64,000 nt of DNA from contig CAKQPR010000001.1 in assembly GCA_934270565.1 (NCBI GenBank), positions 124,001 to 188,000 on the forward strand. The letters are read 5' to 3'. Under the pieces are notes generated by a model that ran no database searches, was not told the origin of the DNA, and was given only the letters and a program-made list of their open reading frames with translations. Positions 42,176 through 49,137 of this stretch are shown piece by piece (the stretch's first letter is position 1; each line of letters opens with the position of its first letter). The position numbers were made by a program, and so were the translations under genes. The DNA is from an uncultured Clostridia bacterium (GTDB lineage: Bacteria; Bacillota; Clostridia; Christensenellales; Pumilibacteraceae).

Positions 42176-42970
42176 ATGTTTTACGAAATTCAGGCGGATT
42201 CGGAAGATACTCTCAACGTTTTTTGTCACGACACTACGAGCATCGACCCGCATTTTCATTCGAGCATAGAGTTCGTGTACGTCCTCGACGGAAATATGGA
42301 CTTTTTCTTTAACGGAACGCACACCGTGCTGGGTGCGGACGATATGTATGCCGTTCCGAGCTGGCAGCCCCACGGCAATTCCAGCGTGGGAAACAACCGC
42401 ATCTGTTCGGTGGTTTTTTCGGTGAACTTTATGAAGTTTTTCCGTAAAGATCACCCGAACGAGTTTTTCCCGTCCGTTCTTTCCGACCGCGCGGAAAACA
42501 GAAAAATTCTCGGAACGATCCTCGACTATATGGCTTGCGAGCAAAAACACCGCGGCAACATTCCTTTTATGAAAAAAACCGCGTTCGTAAACACTCTGCT
42601 TTACGAGCTTGCCGAAATTTACCCGCCGATCCCCGTTACCGAAGATAAGGGCAGCAGTCTAATTATCGACATTCTCGCTTATATCGAGCAAAACTACACT
42701 CAGCCTATCACGACCGAAAGCCTCGCGAAGCATTTCCACTACTCCACTTCTTATATTTCGTCGATTTTCAATAAGTTCGTAAGATGCAACGTTCCCTCTT
42801 ACGTCAATAAACTCAGAATAAAGAAAATGCAGAAAACCGACCGCGACAAGAACGATAGGAAGATCATCGACCTCGCGCTTAACAGCGGTTTCAACAGCCC
42901 CGCGGCATATTACCGCACCCTCGATAAGATAAAAAAAGATAACGACGGCGCACCCCGCCGCACTACATAA
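42176..42970 (+). CDS. AraC-family transcriptional regulator with cupin sensor domain
   Basis: 264 residues. The N-terminal AraC_binding cupin contains the metal/ligand-type pattern DPHFHSSIEFVYVLDGNMDF (about 23-42). The C-terminal helix-turn-helix pair is ITTESLAKHFHYSTSYISSIFNKFVRCNVPSYVNKLRI (in parts) and KIIDLALNSGFNSPAAYYRTLDKIK. The start at 42176 is chosen because the promoter's -10 is at 42049-42054 and AAGGA precedes the ATG; a longer frame from 41978 runs through the promoter. It is divergent from the GH42-like gene, which is the usual arrangement for a local activator of sugar-use genes. Confidence 0.88.
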   Translation: MFYEIQADSEDTLNVFCHDTTSIDPHFHSSIEFVYVLDGNMDFFFNGTHTVLGADDMYAVPSWQPHGNSSVGNNRICSVVFSVNFMKFFRKDHPNEFFPSVLSDRAENRKILGTILDYMACEQKHRGNIPFMKKTAFVNTLLYELAEIYPPIPVTEDKGSSLIIDILAYIEQNYTQPITTESLAKHFHYSTSYISSIFNKFVRCNVPSYVNKLRIKKMQKTDRDKNDRKIIDLALNSGFNSPAAYYRTLDKIKKDNDGAPRRTT

Positions 42971-42974
42971 CGAC

Positions 42975-44258
42975 AAAGGGGAAAAGTCGGCTATTATTGT
43001 CCGCTATCGCGGAATATTCTATCGAAAAACATACCGTTCCGCTTGGCTTTTCGGACGGACGAGGGCGTCCGCCCCTACCACGTTCTATCAATCGATATAT
43101 TTGCCTCTTCTTAATGTCATTTCGACCGAAGCGTCAGCGAAGCGGAGAAATCCCCTGCGGTTGTCACCCGATAACGACACTGCTACAACTTTTCCGACCG
43201 TATTTGTCGGCGAAGCCGACGGTAGGGCGGTTCGCCCTCGGACCGCCGCATAACGTAACGCCGCGGGTGAAAATAAAAGTACCATTCACTTACTATCGTG
43301 TTCGCTCCCGCTTTGGTCTCGACTAACGCCCCCCGGATGACGAAGCGATGGAGCGTTCCGTTTGCTTGAGGGGTGGACGAGGGCGTCCGCCCCTACCTGT
43401 TCTACCGAAAGTAAGTACCGGCATCGCCGACTTGCTCACAGAGGCTCCCTGTTCGCTTACGCGAGGCGCGGAGTCTGTGCGGGCGAGTGGTTTGGGTTGG
43501 TCGTGTACGATTGTTCTCGTTTCTCCTGCGGGGGATTTCTCGACTAACGCTCGAAATGACATAGTGTCCGCTTGGTTCCCGGGTGTATAAGGAACGACCC
43601 TACCACGTTTGACCGAAACGTCCCCCCTACACTTATAAAGCCTTTCCCCTTGGGGGGGGCGCGACGCGGCGGTGCGAAGCACCGTAAAAACAGTCCACAG
43701 GTGACTGTTTTTAGCCAAAGCGGCGAAGTAGCTATGCTACGAGCTGGGAGGTGGATTGCCGAAGCGTTAGCGCAGGCAAGACGGATGAGGGGTCGGGATA
43801 TGACGAACGAAACGTAAAAGACAACCCCTCATCACCGCCTACGGCGGAGCTTCCCCCAAGGGGGAAGCCTTTTGTTGTCGCTTTTTCATGTCATTTCGAC
43901 CGAAGCGTCAGCGAAGCGGAGAAATCCCCTGCGGTCGTCACCCGATAACGACACTGCTACAACTTTTCCGACCTTATATGTCGGCGAAGCCGACGGTAGG
44001 GCGGTTCGCCCTCGGACCGCCGCATAACGTAACACCGCGGGTGAAAATAAAAGTACCGTTCACTTATGTTCGTATTCGCTCCCGCTTTGGTCTCGACTAA
44101 CGCCCCCGGATGACGAAGCGATGGAGCGTTCCGCTTGGCTTTTCGGACGGACGAGGGAGTCCGCCCCACCGAATAAGGTTTATTTCCCATCATTCGTCAC
44201 TCGGATCGCTACGCTCACACTCGTGCCACCTTCCCCCGAGGGTAAAGGCTTAATTTTA
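42975..44258. repeat. Repeat island with a nested repeat
   Basis: No gene is supported. Families present: CGACCGAAGCGTCAGCGAAG (43123, 43899), TCGGCGAAGCCGACGGTAGG (43207, 43981), GGACGAGGGCGTCCGCCCCT (43056, 43376) and damaged GGTCTCGACTAACGCCCCC-type copies (43315, 44091). A family E palindromic element at 43638-43871 is interrupted by family F at 43659-43744. About 200 bp around 43110-43310 reappears around 43885-44090 with few differences. Confidence 0.8.
43659..43744 (+). repeat. 86-bp nested repeat (family F), copy 2, inside a family E element
   Basis: GCGCGACGC at the left, CTACGAGC at the right, with the same two hairpins as copy 1. The host element continues on both sides (CCTTGGGG before, GAGGTGGATTGCC after), as seen by comparison with the uninterrupted copy at 8737-8879. 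Confidence 0.87.
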
Positions 44259-44435
44259 TCCGCCCCATTCTGCGAGCAGATTTTTTCGTCAGACGAAAAA
44301 ACGCCCCGCGTTCGGTGCGACGGCGTACTACAAGTATGTCGAGCTACTCCACCCCACGGGCGAGGCGATTTTCGATACTCCGCAAGGCGGTCGGCGTTTG
44401 GCGAGGCGATTTTTGATGAATAACGAAGAAAACAA

Positions 44436-44484
44436 AAAATCCCGAACAAGACAGTACTTGCTGTACGGTGACGTTCGGGATTTT
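44436..44484. repeat. Hairpin 1 with conserved inner stem-loop
   Basis: Outer stem AAAATCCCGAAC (44436-44447) / GTTCGGGATTTT (44473-44484). The inner motif CAGTACTTGCTGTACGG is at 44452-44468. It ends in a T run on both strands and could also work as a terminator. Confidence 0.75.
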
Positions 44485-44610
44485 GTAGTTTTATGAAGTT
44501 AGTCGCAAAAAGCGTTCACCCTTTTCTGCGAGCAGATTTTTTCGCCAAATATTATACCATCATCTCACGAGCGAGGCGATTTTCGATACTCCGCAAGGCA
44601 AACAAAGCGA

Positions 44611-44648
44611 AAACCGCTCGGCAGTACTTTTTGTACGGCGAGCGGTTT
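44611..44648. repeat. Hairpin 2 with conserved inner stem-loop
   Basis: Outer stem AAACCGCTCG (44611-44620) / CGAGCGGTTT (44639-44648), unrelated in sequence to that of hairpin 1. The inner motif CAGTACTTTTTGTACGG (44622-44638) is nearly the same. Confidence 0.75.
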
Positions 44649-44819
44649 GAGACTGAAGTTTAACACAGCGGAGTGCGAAAAGCGACCGCCCATTCTGCGA
44701 GCAGATTTTTTCGGCAGACGAAAAAACGCCCCGCGTGCGGTGCGACGGCGTACTACAGGTACGTCGAGCGACGAGCGCGGGAGCGTTTTTGAAGTATCAC
44801 GGAAAAAGATGCCGCAGAA

Positions 44820-46280
44820 TTAGTTTTTGGGCGAATAATTAGGCGCCTCTTTCGTAATCGAAATATCGTGCGGATGAGACTCGACCAAAGAAGCTCCGGT
44901 GATCTTGACGAAGCGGGCGTTTTTGCGGAGCTCGTCGATAGTCGGCTGTCCGCAGTATCCCATACCGGCGCGGAGACCGCCCATAAGCTGGAACACGATT
45001 TCGGAAAGCGACCCGCGGTAGGGAACTCTTCCCTCGACGCCCTCGGGAACGAGCTTTTTCGCGTCGGCTTGGAAATAACGGTCCTTGCTGCCGAGCGCCA
45101 TAGCGCCGAGGCTGCCCATTCCGCGATAGGACTTGTAACTTCTGCCCTGATAGATTTCGAGTTCGCCGGGGGACTCTTCCGTTCCCGCGAACAGCGAGCC
45201 GAGCATACAGGCGTGCGCGCCCGCAGCGATAGCTTTGGTTATATCGCCGCTATACTTGATACCGCCGTCGGCGATAATGGTTTTGCCGTACTTGTCCGCG
45301 ACTTCGCCGCAATCCATAACGGCGGTAATCTGCGGAACGCCGATACCCGCAACTATACGCGTAGTGCAGATAGATCCCGGACCGATACCGACCTTTACTA
45401 CGTCCGCGCCGCGCTTATAAAGCGCTTCGGCGGCTTCGGCGGTGGCGACGTTTCCTGCGACAAGCGTTACGTTCGGGCATAGCTCGCGAATCTTTTCGAC
45501 GGCGTTGAGCACGCCGATATTGTGTCCGTGAGCGGTGTCGATAACGATGCAGTCAACGCGGGCGTCTACAAGCGCACGGGCACGATCGAGGTAGTCTTTA
45601 CCGTTGCTGATAGCCGCGCCGACCAGAAGTCTGCCGTTTTTATCCTTGGCGGAGTTGGGGTACTGAACCGCTTTTTCGATGTCTTTTATGGTGATAAGCC
45701 CTTTAAGGTTGAAATCGGCGTCAACGATCGGAAGCTTTTCGATGCGGTGCTTGCCGAGAATTTTCTGAGCTTCGGTGAGGGTCGTACCGACGGGCGCGGT
45801 AACGAGACGGTCCTTGCCCGTCATAATATTGCGGATCGGCTGCTCGAAATCGGTTTCAAAGCGCAGATCGCGGTTGGTAAGGATACCTACGAGCTTGCCG
45901 TTTTCGTCGGCGACGGGAACGCCGCTGATACGGTACTTGTTCATAAGCGCGAGCGCGTCCTTGACGGGGCGATCGGGTCCGAGGAAGAACGGGTCGGTGA
46001 TTACGCCGTGCTCGCTGCGTTTAACGCGGTCGATATTTTCGGCCTGCGCGTCGATGCTCATATTCTTGTGAATGATACCCATACCGCCTTCGCGCGCCAT
46101 TGCGATGGCAAGGCGGGATTCGGTAACGGTATCCATTGCCGCCGAAAGCAGAGGAATGTTCAGCTTGATGTCCTTGCTCAGCCGCGTCGAAAGATCGACG
46201 TCCTTGGGCACGGTGTGAGATTCGCCCGGAATAAGCAGCACGTCGTCAAAAGTAAGTCCTTCTTTTACAATCTTATTCAT
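44820..46280 (-). CDS. guaB: IMP dehydrogenase
   Basis: Converts IMP to XMP with NAD in GTP synthesis. 486 residues, the usual bacterial length. Motifs: LTFDDVLLIPGES (9-21), two CBS domains (about 95-205), GIGPGSICTTRIVAG with catalytic Cys305, IADGGIKYSGDITKAIAAGA, the flap around YRGMGSLGAM, and ESHPHDISITKEAPNYSP at the C-terminus. No guanine or purine riboswitch is visible upstream. The gene upstream on the same strand (46323-47147) ends 42 bp before the guaB start and may be cotranscribed. Confidence 0.97.
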   Translation of the reverse strand: MNKIVKEGLTFDDVLLIPGESHTVPKDVDLSTRLSKDIKLNIPLLSAAMDTVTESRLAIAMAREGGMGIIHKNMSIDAQAENIDRVKRSEHGVITDPFFLGPDRPVKDALALMNKYRISGVPVADENGKLVGILTNRDLRFETDFEQPIRNIMTGKDRLVTAPVGTTLTEAQKILGKHRIEKLPIVDADFNLKGLITIKDIEKAVQYPNSAKDKNGRLLVGAAISNGKDYLDRARALVDARVDCIVIDTAHGHNIGVLNAVEKIRELCPNVTLVAGNVATAEAAEALYKRGADVVKVGIGPGSICTTRIVAGIGVPQITAVMDCGEVADKYGKTIIADGGIKYSGDITKAIAAGAHACMLGSLFAGTEESPGELEIYQGRSYKSYRGMGSLGAMALGSKDRYFQADAKKLVPEGVEGRVPYRGSLSEIVFQLMGGLRAGMGYCGQPTIDELRKNARFVKITGASLVESHPHDISITKEAPNYSPKN

Positions 46281-46322
46281 ATCCGTCTCCTAAAAAAGTT
46301 TATCGTAAATCAGTTGCGAGAA

Positions 46323-47147
46323 TTATTTGACGTATTCGGTCAAAAGTCGGTTGAAATATTCCTTCGGGGTCAGGTTTTCAAACCCGAAACGGACTTTCGC
46401 GTTTTCCTTCTGATCGTCCGTCAACGAAAATCTTGTTTCGATCGCCTCGTAAAACCTTGCGTACACGAGCGCCGAGTAAACGTCGCCGAGCGTTGCTTTT
46501 ACGCCATCGGCGGGCACGGAAACAATTTGTTTCGCGTATTCGATAAGTTCGTCCGCACTGCCGTAATTTTCGGTAAAAATGGCGTCGCTAAGCGTCGATT
46601 TCGCGGCTTCGGTAAGCTGAACGAGCACGAGCGAGCGCGTTTCGCCTTTGATCGCGAGCTCGCCTTTTACGAAAGTATTTCCGTCGAAAAGGTAGGTGTT
46701 ACCCTCTTGTGCGCGCACTTTCGCCAAAACGCCCGCGAGGTAATCGCGGTACGAATACACCGACGGGCGATAGATTTTTTCGTCCTCGCCGTCGAGCGCG
46801 GCTAAGTTTTTGCGGTCGATTTCCTTGAAAACCTCTTCGCTCTCGGACAGAAAGTCGGGAACGCAGTCCGTAACGGCATAGCTTGCGCCCGTTTTTTCGT
46901 AAATCGAAACGGCGTAGCCGACTGCCGCTTGTCTCGAAGCTACGGTTTTGTCGATTTTCGCGGCGCGGGCGGCGCAATCGTAAGCCCTCGGCAGATTGTC
47001 GAGGTCGGCGTAAAAGCGCGCCGAAACTGACGGGAACGCGATCGGGAAAAGCGCGGCGAGCAAAGAAAGACCTGCGATCAGCCAAAACAAAGTGGCTGCC
47101 GCGGTTTCCGCTATTACTCTGCCGAAGCTTTTTTCGTCCTGCTCCAT
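46323..47147 (-). CDS. Membrane-anchored hypothetical protein, 274 residues
   Basis: Not recognised. One membrane segment near the N-terminus (about 15-42: ATLFWLIAGLSLLAALFPIAF in parts) is followed by a helical, mostly charged outside or cytoplasmic domain with many short helices (AYDCAARAAKIDK, SSADELIEYAKQI-like), reminiscent of TPR-like packing though no repeat consensus is clear. It sits upstream of guaB. A weak promoter-like TACAAT lies about 20 bp before the start, without a good -35. No enzyme motifs are visible. Confidence 0.75.
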   Translation of the reverse strand: MEQDEKSFGRVIAETAAATLFWLIAGLSLLAALFPIAFPSVSARFYADLDNLPRAYDCAARAAKIDKTVASRQAAVGYAVSIYEKTGASYAVTDCVPDFLSESEEVFKEIDRKNLAALDGEDEKIYRPSVYSYRDYLAGVLAKVRAQEGNTYLFDGNTFVKGELAIKGETRSLVLVQLTEAAKSTLSDAIFTENYGSADELIEYAKQIVSVPADGVKATLGDVYSALVYARFYEAIETRFSLTDDQKENAKVRFGFENLTPKEYFNRLLTEYVK

Positions 47148-47212
47148 AGATCCTCGCTATTTTTACTATTGTACCATATTTTTTTGAAAAATTAAAACGT
47201 TTTCGGGCGGTT

Positions 47213-48013
47213 TTAAAATTTTTTTGTCCGAGCGTGGTAAAAAACGTACTGTTGAGCGTATCCGGCGTCGTCGCCGTAACGGTTGACGTAGTATTCGCGG
47301 ACTTTTTTCGGGGTATCGAGCTCGGGTGTGGAGCTTGCCTTGAATATCCACGTATCGACGGGGTACGAGCGAGTGAGTCTCAGGCCGAAAAGCGTGATGC
47401 AGTCCGCGACTTTCGGGCCTATTCCCTTTAATTTCAGAAGAGCGTCGTGCGCGTCGTCCGCGTTCATTTTGCGAATGTCGTCCGCTACCCCGCCGAACGT
47501 GCGGCAGGTTTCGTAAATATATTCGGCGCGGTATCCGAGCCCGATTTCTTTAAGCTCCGCTACTGTCGCTTTTTGCAGCTCCGAAGCGGTCGGGAACGCG
47601 AAATAACCGTCCTTTTTCTCGCCGTAGCGCTCGCAAAGCCGCTCGATTATACCCTGAATACGCTTTATGTTGTTGTTCGCCGAAACGATAAAACTTATGA
47701 CCGTCTCGTAAAAATCCTGACGAAGTATGCGCAGTTTTTTGCCGAAATTCACCGCTTCGGTAAGCTCGGGAAACGCCGCAAGGCGGGTCGTAATGCCCTT
47801 GTAATCGGTGCCGAGATCGAAAAAATTGCGGAAGTATCCGGGGTCGTCGCATTCGACTTTTACCGTATCGCCGTTTTCGGAAACAAGCGCCCTATTCCCG
47901 AGCGAAAAGACTTCGTAGCGGTTTTCGCCGAGCTTTTTAAAACGGAAAAACTGCCCGCACTCGAGCGTGTCGCGCACCGAAAAATATTCGTTTGAAACGG
48001 TGAATTCAGCCAT
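47213..48013 (-). CDS. 8-oxoguanine DNA glycosylase (OGG1-like, HhH-GPD)
   Basis: A base-excision repair enzyme removing oxidised guanine. 266 residues. The N-terminal domain includes LECGQFFRFKKL. The HhH-GPD part has VISFIVSANNNIKRIQGIIERLC, then LKLKGIGPKVADCITLFGL with the catalytic lysine, and YPVDTWIFKA with the catalytic aspartate. The arrangement LxGIGPKVADC...VDTW is typical of OGG1/AlkA-like enzymes of Bacillota. It follows the rpmA terminator, so it is probably transcribed from a separate promoter that I cannot identify. Confidence 0.88.
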   Translation of the reverse strand: MAEFTVSNEYFSVRDTLECGQFFRFKKLGENRYEVFSLGNRALVSENGDTVKVECDDPGYFRNFFDLGTDYKGITTRLAAFPELTEAVNFGKKLRILRQDFYETVISFIVSANNNIKRIQGIIERLCERYGEKKDGYFAFPTASELQKATVAELKEIGLGYRAEYIYETCRTFGGVADDIRKMNADDAHDALLKLKGIGPKVADCITLFGLRLTRSYPVDTWIFKASSTPELDTPKKVREYYVNRYGDDAGYAQQYVFYHARTKKF

Positions 48014-48043
48014 TTTTCTTTTGTTTTTGCCTCAAACGATTAC

Positions 48044-48071
48044 AAAAAAGCGCCGACGTTGCCGACGGCGC
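48044..48071 (-). terminator. Terminator after rpmA
   Basis: Minus strand: GCGCCG / CGGCGC stem (48050-48055 and 48066-48071) with further pairing possible inside, followed by TTTTTT. Confidence 0.8.
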
Positions 48072-48080
48072 ACTTTACGT

Positions 48081-48356
48081 TTACTCTGCTGCGTAAACGC
48101 TTACCTGTTTCTTATTTGCTTTGGTCTCGAACTTGACCTTGCCGTCGATGAGCGCGAAGAGCGTGTCGTCGCTGCCCTTGCCGACGTTCTTGCCGGGGTG
48201 AACGTTCGTGCCTCTCTGGCGAACGAGAATGTTACCCGCAAGGACGAACTGTCCGTCACCGCGCTTTACGCCGAGGCGTTGAGCCGCAGAATCTCTGCCG
48301 TTTTTGGTGGAACCGCCGCCTTTCTTATGAGCAAATAACTGAATATTGATAAACAT
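48081..48356 (-). CDS. rpmA: 50S ribosomal protein L27
   Basis: 91 residues. The N-terminus MFINIQLFAHKKGGGSTKNG contains the short leader ending at IQLFAHKKGG that is cleaved in Bacillota L27 by the Prp protease, whose gene is next upstream. The core has RDSAAQRLGVKRGDGQFVLAGNILVRQRGT in parts and HPGKNVGKGSDDTLFALIDG. Last gene of the rplU-prp-rpmA operon, with a terminator at 48044. Confidence 0.98.
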   Translation of the reverse strand: MFINIQLFAHKKGGGSTKNGRDSAAQRLGVKRGDGQFVLAGNILVRQRGTNVHPGKNVGKGSDDTLFALIDGKVKFETKANKKQVSVYAAE

Positions 48357-48357
48357 A

Positions 48358-48684
48358 TTATTTAACCTCCAAATCGATAAAATCCGGATAGCTTTGACTT
48401 ACGTCCGCTATCCCGCGTAACGCCGTCTCTAAAATAAGATCCGCGTCGCGCCGCTTTCCCTCGCTTAAAGCGGGAAGCGTCAGCTTGAAATATCCGTCCT
48501 CGTCATTCCGCACGATGCGCGCGTCTATCCCCGCGACTTCGATAATTCCCATCGCCGCAGTCTGAACGATCGCGCTGAGCGCCGCGCAAACGATGTCCTC
48601 GCCGCTCTCCGCGTAGCCGGTATGCCCGCTCGCTTCGACCGAAACGATTTTTCCGTGCGCCTTTGTGACGACAACGCTCGTCAT
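48358..48684 (-). CDS. prp: Ribosomal-processing cysteine protease Prp
   Basis: 108 residues. Catalytic residues are visible in GHTGYAESGEDIVCAALSAI: the histidine at about 21 and the cysteine at about 33. It cleaves the N-terminal leader of L27 in Bacillota that lack a directly mature L27. Position between rplU and rpmA is the conserved one. One base separates it from rpmA, and its start overlaps the end of rplU by one base. Confidence 0.95.
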   Translation of the reverse strand: MTSVVVTKAHGKIVSVEASGHTGYAESGEDIVCAALSAIVQTAAMGIIEVAGIDARIVRNDEDGYFKLTLPALSEGKRRDADLILETALRGIADVSQSYPDFIDLEVK

Positions 48685-48983
48685 CAGCCTATCGAAACTA
48701 TCTTGAGCTTCGTGAACGGCTGACGGTGACCGAGCTTTTTACGGACGTTCTTCTTCGCCTTATACTTGAAAACGACGATTTTCTTGTCCTTGCCCTGAGC
48801 GAGAACTTCCGCGGTCGCTTTGACTTTGACGTCGCCGCCTGCTACCACTTTGTCCCCGTCCACCGTAAGTAATACGGGAAGTTCGACCTTAGCGCCGATC
48901 TCGAGAGCGAGCTTTTCGACCTCAATCACGTCGCCTTCGGCAACCTTGTACTGTTTGCCTCCCGATACGATTACTGCGTACAT
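48684..48983 (-). CDS. rplU: 50S ribosomal protein L21
   Basis: 99 residues from the ATG at 48983, where MYAVIVSGGKQYKVAEGDVI is the normal L21 start and GGAGGTG lies upstream. A longer frame to 49169 crosses the leader and promoter and is rejected. The C-terminus KNVRKKLGHRQPFTKLKI is the conserved rRNA-binding end. First gene of rplU-prp-rpmA. Confidence 0.98.
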   Translation of the reverse strand: MYAVIVSGGKQYKVAEGDVIEVEKLALEIGAKVELPVLLTVDGDKVVAGGDVKVKATAEVLAQGKDKKIVVFKYKAKKNVRKKLGHRQPFTKLKIVSIG

Positions 48984-49068
48984 TATTAAGCACCTCCTCA
49001 CTGATGTCTCCGTCAGGCGAGGTATCGGAAAACCGAATTTTACAAACCTCCGCTGTACGGCTCGACGA
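48984..49068 (-). promoter_or_regulatory. rplU leader, probable L21-type leader RNA
   Basis: About 85 bases between the promoter and rplU. On the minus strand they contain CGGAGGTTTGTAAAATTCGG and later GACGGAGACATCAGTGAGGA before the ribosome site, with several short complementary segments (CCTCGCCTGAC / GTGAGG-like). Bacillota often have a structured L21 leader at this point; the match is by position and general composition only. Confidence 0.5.
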
Positions 49069-49070
49069 AT

Positions 49071-49100
49071 ATTATAACACTTTTTGCCGTCGCTTGTCAA
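49071..49100 (-). promoter_or_regulatory. rplU-prp-rpmA promoter
   Basis: Minus strand: TTGACA (49095-49100), 18-bp spacer, TATAAT (49071-49076). Confidence 0.87.
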
Positions 49101-49137
49101 CGGTTTTTCGCACGTTTTAGCGAAAATTTCGGCGTTT

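Larger units (their letters stand above)
44261..44815. repeat. Array of repeated hairpin units (possible non-coding RNA or transposon-like array)
   Basis: Three copies of CTGCGAGCAGATTTTTTCG (44270-44288, 44526-44544, 44695-44713). Two full copies of a unit starting GCGAGGCGATTTTCGATACT (44360, 44571) and one partial (44401). Two large hairpins at 44436-44484 and 44611-44648. A 75-bp block at about 44270-44345 is repeated at about 44695-44770, with CGTAC pairing to GTACG or GTATG across a small loop. No coding frame runs through it. Confidence 0.75.
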
